From NCBI RefSeq assembly GCF_041435215.1, contig NZ_CP108394.1:11222001-11286000 (forward strand): 64,000 bases of DNA. The letters are read 5' to 3'. Numbering within the stretch: the stretch's first letter is position 1; each line of letters starts with the position of its first letter. A model generated the notes under the pieces. The model was not told the origin of the DNA, ran no database searches, and worked only from the letters and a program-made list of their open reading frames with translations. Of the stretch, positions 17,357 to 26,559 are shown one piece after another. Position numbers and translations under genes: made by a program. This stretch comes from Streptomyces sp. NBC_01314 (lineage in GTDB: Bacteria; Actinomycetota; Actinomycetes; Streptomycetales; Streptomycetaceae).

Positions 17357-18841
17357 TCACACCTGAGCGGTCTGCGGCTCCTCGCTCGCGGCGGTCGCGG
17401 CCGAACCTCCGGCCACGGCCCGCCCCTTGGCCGGCTTCTGCAGGCCCAGGGAGATCAGCGCGGTCAGCGCGATACCGACCGCGGCGATGAACACCGCGGT
17501 GCGCAGACCGTCGTTGGTGGCCGCGCGCAGCGCCTCGCCCTGCAGGCCTTCCAGACCGGAGTTGGCGACGGCGACCAGGACGGCGAGACCGACCGCACCG
17601 CCGATCTGCTGCGTGGTGGAGGCCATACCGGAGGCGATGCCCTGCTCCATCGGGTCCACACCGACCGTGGCGGCGCCGAACATCAGGGTGTAGCCGGCGC
17701 CCTGGCCCAGGCCCAGGACGACCATGCCGGGGATCAGGGAGACGTAGGAGCCGTCGGTCGCCAGGGTCAGGCCGACGATCACCGTGCCGACCAGACCCAC
17801 CAGCAGGCTGGCGATCATGATGGCGCGCAGACCGAACTTCGTGGCCAGACGGCCGGCGCTCTGCGCGCCGATGGAGATGGCGACCATGGGCACCAGGAAC
17901 GCCAGCCCCGTCTCCAGCGCGTTGTAGCCGTGCACGCCCTGGAAGTAGACGGTCAGGAAGTACAGCAGGGAGCCGAAGGTCGCCATGTAGAAGAAGGTGA
18001 CCGCCGCGCCGGTGCTCAGGTTCCGGTTGCCGAACAGCCGCAGCGGCATCAGCGGGTCCTTGCTGTTCTTCTCGATGACGAAGAACGCGGCCAGCAGCGC
18101 GGCGCCCAGCACGAGCGCGCCGACGATGACCGACGAGCCCCAGCCCGACTCCGGGCCCTGCACCAGGGCGAAGACGACGGAGGTGGTGCCGACGGTGGCG
18201 GTGAGCGCGCCGGCCAGGTCGAAGGAGCGGCCCGAGCTGCTCAGGGTGTCGCGGGAGATCAGCGGGAAGGCGAACAGGATGGCGATGACGGCGAGGGGAA
18301 CGTTGACGTAGAAGACGGACTCCCAGCCGAACGCCTCGGTCAGCACACCGCCCAGCAGCGAGCCCAGGATCATGCCGGAACCGCCGGCCGTGCCCCACAC
18401 GGCGAAGGCGCGGTTGCGCTCCTTGCCCTCGGCGAACTTGGTGGACACCAGCGTCAGCGTCGCGGGGAAGAGGAACGCGCCGCCGATGCCCTGCACCGCC
18501 CGGGCCGCCATCAGCACGGCAGGCTCGGTGGCCAGGCCGCCGGCCAGCGAGGACACCCCGTACAGGGCCAGCCCGAGGACGAAGATACGGCGCGGCCCCC
18601 ACAGGTCGCAGGCCCGGCCGCCGAGCAGCAGGAACCCGCCGAAGGCGACCGCGTAGGCGCTGATCACCCACTGCAGGGTCTGGGAGGTGAACCCGAGAGC
18701 GTCACCGATCTCGGGGAGCGCGACGTACACGATGTTGTAGTCGATGGAGATGATCAGCTGGGCGAACGCCAGCAGAGCCAGGAGGAGTCCGGTGCGCCGG
18801 CGTGGTGCCTCGAGGACGGCGCCTGTGGCCGAAGACGGCAT
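17357..18841 (-). CDS. MFS multidrug exporter, DHA2 (EmrB/QacA) family, 14 TM
   Basis: 494 residues from ATG 18841 (GAAAGG upstream). The longer upstream frame lacks a signal and is not used. The N-terminus has SIDYNIVYVALPEIG, followed by LGGRACDLWGPRRIF and GIGGAFLFPATL, the standard DHA2 motifs. It is a proton-driven efflux pump in the cytoplasmic membrane and likely gives self-resistance or export. An Rrf2 regulator gene starts 97 bp upstream in the same direction and may control it. Confidence 0.9.
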   Translation of the reverse strand: MPSSATGAVLEAPRRRTGLLLALLAFAQLIISIDYNIVYVALPEIGDALGFTSQTLQWVISAYAVAFGGFLLLGGRACDLWGPRRIFVLGLALYGVSSLAGGLATEPAVLMAARAVQGIGGAFLFPATLTLVSTKFAEGKERNRAFAVWGTAGGSGMILGSLLGGVLTEAFGWESVFYVNVPLAVIAILFAFPLISRDTLSSSGRSFDLAGALTATVGTTSVVFALVQGPESGWGSSVIVGALVLGAALLAAFFVIEKNSKDPLMPLRLFGNRNLSTGAAVTFFYMATFGSLLYFLTVYFQGVHGYNALETGLAFLVPMVAISIGAQSAGRLATKFGLRAIMIASLLVGLVGTVIVGLTLATDGSYVSLIPGMVVLGLGQGAGYTLMFGAATVGVDPMEQGIASGMASTTQQIGGAVGLAVLVAVANSGLEGLQGEALRAATNDGLRTAVFIAAVGIALTALISLGLQKPAKGRAVAGGSAATAASEEPQTAQV

Positions 18842-18937
18842 GACTGTGCCTTTCACTACGGGTCGGAAAAGAGAGGGGGGCGCGCGGGGGCGCCGCACCG
18901 GGAACGGACAGCCCGGCGCGTGGTGCGGGGGGTGCGC

Positions 18938-19423
18938 TCAGTCCTGGTCGAACCAGTTGCGTACGTGGTGTGGTGCTGCGGGGTCCATCCGGCGCACGGT
19001 GTCCGCCAGTTCGGCGATCGTCCGGCCCGCGAGCCGGTGCCGCCAGGCCAGTTCCGCGCCGGCGAAGGCCTGGGCCACGGTGCACGGGGTGCGGTGTCCG
19101 GCCGTGCCGGCAATCTGGCCGGCCGGGCCGTTGTGGCGTATTCCCGTGCACACGAAGGCCTGTGCCGCACCGTCGATGGCCGTGGCCACGTCCATCAGGC
19201 TGATGCCGTCCGGCTCCCGGCCGAGCCGGTATCCGCCGCGGGGGCCGGACCGGGACGAGACGATGCCGGCTCGTCCCAGCGCGTTCATCTGCTTGTTCAG
19301 GTAGGCCGGCGGCAGATCGTGGAACGCTGCGAGTCTGGCCGCCGGCACCACCTTGTCAGGAGAGAGCCAGGACAGGTTGATGCAGCAGTGCACCGCCCAT
19401 TCCACGCCCTCTCTCAGCTTCAT
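18938..19423 (-). CDS. Rrf2-family transcriptional regulator
   Basis: About 161 residues starting MKLREGVEWAVHC, with an Rrf2 winged-helix domain: LPPAYLNKQMNALGRAG recognition region and GPRGGYRL wing. An ATG 18 bp further upstream (19441) is also possible. Rrf2 proteins such as IscR, NsrR and RsrR use Fe-S clusters to sense redox or nitric oxide. Here two cysteines (FVCTG and RTPC) flank the region where three are usual, so cluster binding is uncertain. Located beside a multidrug exporter in a nitrite-producing cluster, it could sense nitrosative stress; that is inference. Confidence 0.85.
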   Translation of the reverse strand: MKLREGVEWAVHCCINLSWLSPDKVVPAARLAAFHDLPPAYLNKQMNALGRAGIVSSRSGPRGGYRLGREPDGISLMDVATAIDGAAQAFVCTGIRHNGPAGQIAGTAGHRTPCTVAQAFAGAELAWRHRLAGRTIAELADTVRRMDPAAPHHVRNWFDQD

Positions 19424-19479
19424 GTCCTGGACATTACGCATCGACGATGTCCGCGGTGAAGGCCACGCTTCTTTTAATG

Positions 19480-21078
19480 TCAGGTCGCCTCCGGCGTGGC
19501 CGCCCGGGCTGTCAGGGACGCTTTCAGCTCGGCCTCCAGACGGCCCAGGTCCGCCGTGTGGCCGTGCGCGGCGATGTGTCCGTCCGGCCGCACCAGCCAG
19601 TAGCCCGCACGGCGGCAGCCGGTGGCCGGGGCGCTCTCCGGGCGGCGCAGCACCACCGTGCGCAGCAGCTGTCCGTAGCGGGCGCTGATGTGCCCGGCCT
19701 CGGTGCGCCAGGTGTCCGAGGGCGGGGCGAGGACCAGGGTCCAGGCGTGGGGGTCGGTGCCGGGGCCGCTGATGCCGTGGGCGAGGGCGGCGCGGCGCGG
19801 GAAGACCGCGCCCTGTTTCGGTCCGCCCGGTATCCGGCCCAGGACCCGGCAGCCGGCCGGCCCGGAGGGCCGCTGGGTGTCACGCGCCGGCGGGTAGGCC
19901 AGACGCCGTCCGGCCATCACCGGCGTGTAGTACCGCGACACCACACCGCTGCGGTCGAACAGTTTGAAGACGGTGTCCCGGGCGAGGACCTTGGCCGGGC
20001 TGCGGGCCACCCAGGCGCGGGTCTGCAGGTCGGTGTCGCGCACGATCTGGCGGGTGGCCTCGGAACGCTCGGTGCCGTAACTGGCGAGCAGAGCGGCGGG
20101 TGAGGTGCCGCGGATGACGGCGGCCAGCTTCCAGCCGAGGTTCTGGGCGTCCTGCAGGCCGTTGTTCATGCCCTGGCCGCCGGCCGGGCTGTGCACGTGC
20201 GCGGCGTCGCCGGCCAGGAAGACGCGCCCCACGCTGAAGTCGGAGGCGTGACGGGCGTGCACGCGGAAGACGGCCTGCCACACCGCCTCGGTCAGCCGCA
20301 CCCCGCGGGGCCCCCGCTCGTCGAGGATCTCCTGCATCAGCTCCAGGGAGACCTCACGCCGGCCCTTGGGCATGACGGACAGGAAGCGGTGGACGCCGCC
20401 GGGCATCGGCACCACCACCAGGGCCCCGCCGGCCGCCTGGTAGAACAGGCACTCGTCGGGCGGAAGGTCCCCCTCGGTCCGCGCGTCGACGAGCGCGAAC
20501 GCCATCTCGTAGGTACTGCCCGAAAAGCCGACGCCGAGCTGGCCGCGGACCGCGCTGCCGGCCCCGTCGGCGCCGACCACGTAGGGCGCCCGGATGCGGC
20601 TGACGCTGCCGTCGGCCAGCTCCACGACGGCCGTGACGCCGTCGGTGGCGGCGAGGTCGCCGGAGAAGTCCACGCCTTCCAGGGCCAGCAGCCGCACCCC
20701 GCGCTCCACCTTGCCGCCGAGTTCGGCCAGCCGCTCGGCGAGCAGGCGCTCGGTCACGTGCTGCGGCAGCACCCGGCAGGCGGTGTCCTCGTCGAGGGGG
20801 AAGGAGGCGAGCGGTTCACGCTCGGAGAAGTAACTGAGCCGGTTGATGCGCAGGGACTCGCGGTGGACGGCGCCGGCGAGCCCGGCGTCCTGGAGGATGT
20901 CCAGGGCGCGGGGCCACACCGACAGTGCCTTCGGTGTCATCGATGCGGCCTCGGCACGGTCGATGACCCGCACCCGTATGCCGCGGCGCAGCAGTTCCAC
21001 GGCGGTCAGCAGGCCGGTGGGTCCGCCGCCGACGACGAGTACGTCGATGTCGGGCGGCCCGGTGGTGATCTCGCTCAT
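19480..21078 (-). CDS. FAD-dependent aromatic hydroxylase (PHBH/PheA class)
   Basis: 532 residues of the single-component group A flavin monooxygenases. Seen are the N-terminal VVGGGPTGLLTAVELL, the central VVGADGAGSAVR (DG motif) and AGDAAHVHSPAGGQGMNNG (GD motif), plus a thioredoxin-like C-terminal extension. It is predicted to hydroxylate an aromatic ring ortho or para to a hydroxyl or amino group using NAD(P)H and oxygen. It starts 6 bp after the acetyltransferase-family gene ends and so belongs to the aromatic-precursor operon. A substrate derived from 3-hydroxyanthranilate is inferred from context. Confidence 0.88.
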   Translation of the reverse strand: MSEITTGPPDIDVLVVGGGPTGLLTAVELLRRGIRVRVIDRAEAASMTPKALSVWPRALDILQDAGLAGAVHRESLRINRLSYFSEREPLASFPLDEDTACRVLPQHVTERLLAERLAELGGKVERGVRLLALEGVDFSGDLAATDGVTAVVELADGSVSRIRAPYVVGADGAGSAVRGQLGVGFSGSTYEMAFALVDARTEGDLPPDECLFYQAAGGALVVVPMPGGVHRFLSVMPKGRREVSLELMQEILDERGPRGVRLTEAVWQAVFRVHARHASDFSVGRVFLAGDAAHVHSPAGGQGMNNGLQDAQNLGWKLAAVIRGTSPAALLASYGTERSEATRQIVRDTDLQTRAWVARSPAKVLARDTVFKLFDRSGVVSRYYTPVMAGRRLAYPPARDTQRPSGPAGCRVLGRIPGGPKQGAVFPRRAALAHGISGPGTDPHAWTLVLAPPSDTWRTEAGHISARYGQLLRTVVLRRPESAPATGCRRAGYWLVRPDGHIAAHGHTADLGRLEAELKASLTARAATPEAT

Positions 21079-21084
21079 CGCTTT

Positions 21085-21885
21085 TCAGTCCGTCCGCACG
21101 CCGGCGGTGACGCCTCCGGCGGGCCGGTCGGGCAGCCGGTCCAGGTGGATGCCGAAGAACTTCTCGTAGGCCTCGAGCGCCTCGCTCTCGCCTTCGAGGG
21201 TGTGCTTGGAGCGCTCCGCGCCCGCGACCATGCTGATCTGGCTGTTGCCCTTGAGCGTGACCAGGCCGTCGGGGGTGCGGATGGAGCAGAACAGGCCCTG
21301 CAGGAACGAGGAGTCGGGCGAGGTGCGGTACCACCACAGGGTCGGGGCGAAGTCGGCGATCTGCACCGGCCGGTCCGCGACCCGGTACAGGGGCTTGCCG
21401 CCGAGGTACACGTCGACGGCGCCCTCGCCGGCGTCGTGCAGCTGGTAGTCGCCGTGCGGGTCGTGCTGCACCTCGCGGGAGGCCAGGTTCAGCGGGAAGC
21501 GGCTGTTGCGGCCGAAGCCGACGTCGACCAGCCAGTCCTGGCTGTCGGCCCTGACCCGGAGCGCCAGGTGCCCCAGGAAGGGGCCGAGCCCGTCGGGGCG
21601 GTGCACCCAGCCCGGCAGGATGTCGAGTTCGTAGCCCAGCGACGTCAGCAGGAACGCCAGGGCGGGGTTGACTTCGTAGCAGCCGCCGCCCCGCTTCCTG
21701 CGGACGATCTTCTCCAGGACGCGTTCGTCCATGAAGATGTCTTCCCCGAGGTGGTAGTCGAGGTTCTCGAAGGGGACCGACAGGATATGGCGCTCCATCA
21801 GGTGGCGGAGCCCTGCCAGGTCGGCGCGGTGCGGCCGGTCCGCTTCGATCCGGCGCAGATAGTCGTCCATGATGCCGTCCAACAT
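21085..21885 (-). CDS. Arylamine N-acetyltransferase / amide-synthase family protein
   Basis: 266 residues with the complete cysteine-histidine-aspartate triad of the NAT family: Cys69 (RRKRGGGCYEVN), His106 (GHLALR) and Asp121 (DVGFGRN). The ATG at 21885 is best spaced from AAGGAG; an in-frame GTG lies 3 bases upstream. NATs acylate arylamines, and in antibiotic clusters relatives such as RifF form amides between an arylamine and an acyl chain. Next to a KAS III gene and a 3-hydroxyanthranilate module, N-acylation of an aryl amine (assembly step, protection or resistance) is the likely role. Confidence 0.87.
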   Translation of the reverse strand: MLDGIMDDYLRRIEADRPHRADLAGLRHLMERHILSVPFENLDYHLGEDIFMDERVLEKIVRRKRGGGCYEVNPALAFLLTSLGYELDILPGWVHRPDGLGPFLGHLALRVRADSQDWLVDVGFGRNSRFPLNLASREVQHDPHGDYQLHDAGEGAVDVYLGGKPLYRVADRPVQIADFAPTLWWYRTSPDSSFLQGLFCSIRTPDGLVTLKGNSQISMVAGAERSKHTLEGESEALEAYEKFFGIHLDRLPDRPAGGVTAGVRTD

Positions 21886-21895
21886 CACCGTCTCC

Positions 21896-22951
21896 TTAGA
21901 CGTGCGGGGTGCTGTGTGAGGGGTGGTTGCGCTGCCAGCGCAGCAGCGACAGGCCCATGGCCATGCCGCCGCCGAAACCGGCCAGCAGGATGAGGTTTCC
22001 GTCGCTCAGCCGTCCCGAGCGGGCCGCGAGGTCGAGGGTGACCGGGATCGAGGCGGCTCCGGTGTTGCCGAAGTCCTCGTAGCTGAACCGTGTGCGGCCG
22101 GCCGGGACACCGAGCGAGGCCGAAAGGTCCTCGAGCATGCGCCCGTTGGCCTGGTGCGGCACGAAGTGGTCGAGGTCGCCGATGCGGAAGCCCGCGTCGC
22201 CGACGAAGGCTGCGATGGCCGGGGCGACCGTCGAGTCGACGAACTCGCGCACACCGCGCCCGTTCATGGTGAAGTAGTGCAGACCCTCGGCGAGGGTCTG
22301 GGGGGTCGCCGGCAGACGGCTGCCGCCGGCCGGCACCTCGATCAGGTCGCGTTCGGCGCCGAACCCCGCCAGCTGCCCGGCCAGCAGACCGCGGCCGGGC
22401 CGGGCCGGGCCCAGCACCACCGCTCCGGCTCCGTCCCCGAAGAGGATGGCGGTGCGCCGGTCGGCGGGATCCAGGATGCGGGAGTAGATGTCCGCGCCGA
22501 TGACCAGCGCGTACGGGGAGTCGGAGCCCGCGAGGATGTTCGCGGCCGCGTTCAGCGCGAAGACGAAGCCGCTGCAGACGGCGTTGACGTCGAAGGCGGC
22601 GGGCCCGTGGCCCGCGCCGAGGCCGTCGGCCACCACACAGGCGGTGGGCGGCTGCGGCGAGTCGGGCGTCGACGTCGCGACAATGATCAGCGAGAGGTCC
22701 GCGGCGGTGATGCCGGCGGCTTCCAGCGCGGCCCGGCCCGCGGCGACGGCCAGGTCGGACGTCGCCTCATCGGCTTTGGCCCGGCGCCTGTTGCGTATGC
22801 CGGTCTTGCGGTGGATCCATTCGTCGCTGACTCCGGCGGCGGCGGCGACCTCGTCGTTGCCGACCACATGGGAGGGCAGACAGGAACCCGTGCCCAGGAT
22901 CGCGATGCCGGCGGGCCTGCGGGTCGAGCGGGCCGTACCCGTGGTGATCAT
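21896..22951 (-). CDS. 3-oxoacyl-ACP synthase III (KAS III)-like enzyme
   Basis: 351 residues from ATG 22951 (GGAAGGA upstream). The KAS III triad is intact: Cys126 in NAVCSGF, His266 in PHQANGRML, Asn296 in FGNTGAAS. Primary KAS III enzymes condense acyl-CoA with malonyl-ACP; cluster homologues also transfer acyl groups to oxygen or nitrogen. There is no acyl carrier protein, KS or PKS gene in the window, so a CoA-dependent or acyltransferase role is more likely than chain extension. It is flanked by the NAT gene and, across a hairpin, by the PhzE gene. Confidence 0.88.
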   Translation of the reverse strand: MITTGTARSTRRPAGIAILGTGSCLPSHVVGNDEVAAAAGVSDEWIHRKTGIRNRRRAKADEATSDLAVAAGRAALEAAGITAADLSLIIVATSTPDSPQPPTACVVADGLGAGHGPAAFDVNAVCSGFVFALNAAANILAGSDSPYALVIGADIYSRILDPADRRTAILFGDGAGAVVLGPARPGRGLLAGQLAGFGAERDLIEVPAGGSRLPATPQTLAEGLHYFTMNGRGVREFVDSTVAPAIAAFVGDAGFRIGDLDHFVPHQANGRMLEDLSASLGVPAGRTRFSYEDFGNTGAASIPVTLDLAARSGRLSDGNLILLAGFGGGMAMGLSLLRWQRNHPSHSTPHV

Positions 22952-23066
22952 GTGTGATCCTTCCGTGAGAGTTCGGTCCTCCCGCAGCAGATGGTCCCCA
23001 GGGCGCCCGGCCGGGGGCAAAGCCCGGCCGCCGAACCCGTCAGGTCGCGGGGGGAGTACGTCAGAT

Positions 23067-23096
23067 GGCGGCCGGCCGGTGCGCCGGCCGGCCGCC
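23067..23096. terminator. Hairpin between the PhzE-like and KAS III genes
   Basis: GGCGGCCGGCC pairs perfectly with GGCCGGCCGCC around an 8-base loop. It lies in the 156-bp gap between the PhzE stop and the KAS III start. It may terminate or attenuate transcription between the aromatic-precursor genes and the tailoring genes. Confidence 0.6.
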
Positions 23097-23107
23097 GGGA
23101 ACCCGGG

Positions 23108-25024
23108 TCAGTCGGCCACTGCCAGGCGGGAGCCGGCCAGGAGATGGCGCACCAGGTCGCCGGTGATCCCGACCCCGTTCTGGGTCAGCACGGACTCCGG
23201 ATGGAACTGCATCGACGCGAACCGCGCGCCGCGCAGCGCGTGCACCTCGAGGCTGCCCGTGTCCCGGGCGATCTCCACGACCCCGGCCGCGTCCGTCTCC
23301 GTCTTGTCCTCGCCGCTCACGGCCGCGAACGTGTTGTAGAAGCCGACCCGTTCGCGCCGCCCGAACAGATCGATGTCACGCTGGACGCCCTGGTTGGGGA
23401 CGGCTCTGCGCCGCAGGTCCAGGCCCAGGCGGCGGCTGAGGACCTGGTGGCTGAGGCAGATCGCCAGGAACGGCCGCTGTTCCTCGAGCAGTCTGGTGAT
23501 CGTGCGGTCCAGGTGGGCGATCTTGGGGTGGGAGAGATCGCCCGGGTCGCCGGGGCCCGGGCCCATCACCACCAGATCGTGGCCGGCGAGCCGGTAGGGC
23601 TCGTCGAACCGTTTCACCGTCACCTGCAGCCCGAGGGAGTGCAGCTGGTGCCCGATCATCGAGGTGAAGGTGTCCTCCGCGTCGACCACGAGAACCCGCA
23701 GCCCGGGCGGCAGCGGCTGCTCGGCGGCGGGCGGGCCGCCCGCGAGCCAGAACCCGGCGATGCTCTCGTTGCGCTGCTCCAGCGCCCTGCGCACCTCGGG
23801 GTGGGCGGCGAACCGGGCCGGGCCCTGACCCTCCAGCGCGGCGAGCAGCCCGGCGGCCTTGGCCCGGGTCTCGGCCACCTCCGACAGCGGATCGGAGTGG
23901 CGCACCAGCGTCGCTCCGACACCGACGCGCACCCGCCCGGCGGCGTCGATGTCGGCGGTGCGGATACAGATCGCGGAGTCCAGGGCGTAGCCGCCCGCCG
24001 CGTCGCGGCCCATCAGGGCGACCACGCCGCTGTAGTAGCCGCGCCCGCTGGGCTCGTAGCGGCCGATGACCCGGCAGGCGCTCTCCAGCGGCGAACCGGT
24101 GACCGTCGGCGCGAACATCGTCTCGCGCAGGACCTCCCGCGGGTCGATGGCGGTGCGTCCTTCGATGAAGTACTCGGTATGGGCCAGGCGGGCCATCTCC
24201 TTGAGGAAGGGACCGCTCACCCGGCCGCCGTCCGGGCAGATCCGGGCCATCATCTTCAGTTCCTCGTCCACCACCATGTACAGCTCGTCGGTCTCCTTGC
24301 GGTCGGCGAGGAAGTCCATCACCTCGGGCAGGGTGGGGCCGGAGGCCGGGTAGCGGTAGGTGCCGGAGATCGGGTTCATCACGGCCGTGCCGTCCTGCAC
24401 GCTGATGTGCCGCTCGGGTGTGGCACCGACCAGGGTGCGGGTGCCGGTGTGCACGACGAACGTCCAGTACGCGCCCTTCTCGCGCTCCAGGAGCCGCTTG
24501 AACAGGGTCAGGGCGCTGCGCGGGGAGTAGTCGCCGATGTCGAGGGTGAAGGTCCGCTTGATGACGAAGTTCGCGCCCTCGCCGGTGCCGATCTCGTCGG
24601 CGATGACGCGGCGGACGGTCTCGGCGTAGGCGTCGTCGTCCACGTCGAAGTGGCCGCCCGAGGTGCGCATGCTCTCCTCGGGCAGCTGTGCGAGCACGGT
24701 GCCCAGGCCGGCGCTCTCCTGCCGGGTGACGCTGAGGGCCACCAGGGGAGTGCCGTCGTCGTGGGCGGCGAAACCCCGCTCGGTGATCTGCCGGTAGGGC
24801 ACGAGGGCGAGCACGTCGTGGCGGGGGCCGTCCGCGCCGCCGGGCTCGGGCAGCGGGATGTCGGAGAGGGTTTTGGGGTGCGACACCTCGCCGACGAGGA
24901 TGTCGACCAGTCCGGGACCGTTCGCCTCGGGCCGGTGCAGCAGAGCGAACGGCCCGGGCTCGGGGCCGAGGATCTTCTCCAGCAGAGCGCCTTTCGGCGG
25001 CCCCTCGGGGCGGGCGCCGGTCAT
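23108..25024 (-). CDS. phzE: PhzE-like 2-amino-2-deoxyisochorismate synthase
   Basis: A 638-residue fusion of a chorismate-binding (TrpE-like) domain and a class I glutamine amidotransferase (TrpG-like). The first half has NPISGTYRY and the catalytic-domain stretch ending [13 protein letters not shown]. The second half has the nucleophile in AICLSHQ and the FHPES His/Glu pair. Single-chain TrpE-TrpG of this size next to PhzD points to PhzE: chorismate plus glutamine to 2-amino-2-deoxyisochorismate without pyruvate loss. Its ATG overlaps the PhzD stop by four bases (ATGA). An anthranilate synthase reading is possible but less likely given PhzD. Confidence 0.9.
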   Translation of the reverse strand: MTGARPEGPPKGALLEKILGPEPGPFALLHRPEANGPGLVDILVGEVSHPKTLSDIPLPEPGGADGPRHDVLALVPYRQITERGFAAHDDGTPLVALSVTRQESAGLGTVLAQLPEESMRTSGGHFDVDDDAYAETVRRVIADEIGTGEGANFVIKRTFTLDIGDYSPRSALTLFKRLLEREKGAYWTFVVHTGTRTLVGATPERHISVQDGTAVMNPISGTYRYPASGPTLPEVMDFLADRKETDELYMVVDEELKMMARICPDGGRVSGPFLKEMARLAHTEYFIEGRTAIDPREVLRETMFAPTVTGSPLESACRVIGRYEPSGRGYYSGVVALMGRDAAGGYALDSAICIRTADIDAAGRVRVGVGATLVRHSDPLSEVAETRAKAAGLLAALEGQGPARFAAHPEVRRALEQRNESIAGFWLAGGPPAAEQPLPPGLRVLVVDAEDTFTSMIGHQLHSLGLQVTVKRFDEPYRLAGHDLVVMGPGPGDPGDLSHPKIAHLDRTITRLLEEQRPFLAICLSHQVLSRRLGLDLRRRAVPNQGVQRDIDLFGRRERVGFYNTFAAVSGEDKTETDAAGVVEIARDTGSLEVHALRGARFASMQFHPESVLTQNGVGITGDLVRHLLAGSRLAVAD

Positions 25025-25644
25025 GACAGGGCCTCCTTGGCGGTGGTGAGGACCGCGCAGCGCGCGGCCGCGTACTCCAGGGCCATCCGGTGGTGGCTCT
25101 CGGAGAAGTCGGCGACGGCGTCGGCGACCACGAACGTCTCGATGTCGTGGCTGAACGCCTCCACGGCCGTGATGAGCACGCCGACGTGGGCGTAGACCCC
25201 GCAGACCAGAAGCTGGTCACGCCCGTGGAAACGCATCCGGGTGAGCAGGTCGGTGCGGTGGAAGGCGCTGTAGCGCCACTTGGTCACCAGCCAGTCCCCC
25301 TCTGCGGGGGCGAGGGCGTCGACCACGGCACGGTCGGCCGGGGCGGGACGCATGCCCGGCCCCCAGAAGTCCTTGAGCAGGCCCCGCTGCTGGGCGCTCA
25401 TGCCGCCGGGCTGGGCGGTGTAGGCGACGGGGATGCCGAGTCGGGCGCACTGCTCACGCACATGGGCCGCGTTCTCCACGACCTGGCTGCGCAGCGGCTC
25501 GGGAAACGGCTCGAGGAAGTAGCGCTGCATGTCGTGGACGAGGAGCACCGCGCGCGCCGGGTCCACGCTCCACGGTGCGGTGTTCGCCGGCAGCTGTGAC
25601 GAGGAAGGCAGGGGGTACGACTCGATGGTCGGAAGTCCGGCCAT
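25021..25644 (-). CDS. phzD: PhzD-like isochorismatase
   Basis: This protein is 207 residues, the length I recall for Pseudomonas PhzD. The positions I know as functionally important in PhzD are occupied by the expected residues at the same numbers: Asp38, Gln78, Arg87, Trp94, Lys122 and Tyr151. Motifs [22 protein letters not shown] and [10 protein letters not shown] are diagnostic. It hydrolyses the vinyl ether of aminodeoxyisochorismate to 2,3-dihydro-3-hydroxyanthranilate plus pyruvate. It is translationally coupled to phzE downstream and preceded by the dehydrogenase gene. Confidence 0.95.
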   Translation of the reverse strand: MAGLPTIESYPLPSSSQLPANTAPWSVDPARAVLLVHDMQRYFLEPFPEPLRSQVVENAAHVREQCARLGIPVAYTAQPGGMSAQQRGLLKDFWGPGMRPAPADRAVVDALAPAEGDWLVTKWRYSAFHRTDLLTRMRFHGRDQLLVCGVYAHVGVLITAVEAFSHDIETFVVADAVADFSESHHRMALEYAAARCAVLTTAKEALS

Positions 25645-25735
25645 GGTGGTCTCGGTTCCTTTCTCCGCACGGTGTGCCGCCCGCCGCGCCGCATGACGCG
25701 GCCGCGGCGGGGCGGTTCCGTGCTCCGGTACAGGG

Positions 25736-26506
25736 CTAGGCGCCGAGCGCCGCGCCGCCGTCGACGGTCAGGGTGTGCAGGGTGATGTGGGACGCCTGGT
25801 CGGACAGGAGGAAGGCGACGGCCCGCGCGACGTCGCCCGGCTGGGCGAGCTTGCCCAGCGGGATGCCGACACGGAAGGCGTCGAGGTTCCCGGCGACGGT
25901 GGCCCGCGGACCGGAGTCGTCCTGCCACATGGAGCTGAGCATCGGGGTGTCGGTGGAGCCGGGGGCGACGATGTTGCAGCGGATACCGTGCCGGGCCACC
26001 TCCAGGCCCAGGCTCTTGGTGAACATCTCCGCCGCCGCCTTGGACGCCGCGTACGCCGCCATGCCGGTCCGGGGGGTGGCGGCGGCGTTGGAGGCCACGG
26101 TGACCACGGCCCCGCGGCCGCGCGGCACCATCCGGGCCACGACGGCGCGCGAGAGATGGAAGACACCCGTGGTGTTGACGGCGAAGGTGCTGTTCCAGTC
26201 GTCGTCGCTGAAGGTGCTCACCTCGCCCAGGCGCAGGACCCCCGCCGCGTTGACGAGATAGTCGATGGGACCCAGGCGCGCCTCGATGTCGGCGACGACC
26301 TCCTCCACCGCCCGGCTGTCGGTCACGTCCGCCGGGAACGGCGCCACCGGCAGCCCGTCCGCGCCCAGTTTCTCGATCATCTCGCCCAGCAGGGCGGCAT
26401 CGCGGTCGACCGCGGCCACCGCGGTGCCCTGTTCACCCAGGACACGGGCGACGGCCGCGCCGATGCCGCCGGCGGCTCCGGTGACCAGCGCCAGTCTGTT
26501 CTCCAT
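25736..26506 (-). CDS. SDR dehydrogenase, EntA-like (2,3-dihydro-3-hydroxyanthranilate to 3-hydroxyanthranilate)
   Basis: A 256-residue short-chain dehydrogenase with cofactor motif TGAAGGIG at 9-16, Asn111, Ser139 and the catalytic pair Tyr152/Lys156. The closest functional parallel is 2,3-dihydro-2,3-dihydroxybenzoate dehydrogenase (EntA/DhbA). After PhzE and PhzD, the substrate should be the amino analogue, giving aromatic 3-hydroxyanthranilate and NADH. A good GGAGAGG precedes the ATG. It sits between the DAHP synthase gene and phzD in one operon. Confidence 0.88.
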   Translation of the reverse strand: MENRLALVTGAAGGIGAAVARVLGEQGTAVAAVDRDAALLGEMIEKLGADGLPVAPFPADVTDSRAVEEVVADIEARLGPIDYLVNAAGVLRLGEVSTFSDDDWNSTFAVNTTGVFHLSRAVVARMVPRGRGAVVTVASNAAATPRTGMAAYAASKAAAEMFTKSLGLEVARHGIRCNIVAPGSTDTPMLSSMWQDDSGPRATVAGNLDAFRVGIPLGKLAQPGDVARAVAFLLSDQASHITLHTLTVDGGAALGA

Positions 26507-26559
26507 GTCGTGCCTCTCCTTCACATGCCGTGCGGGCAGGGGCTGTTCGGTGCGGCGGC

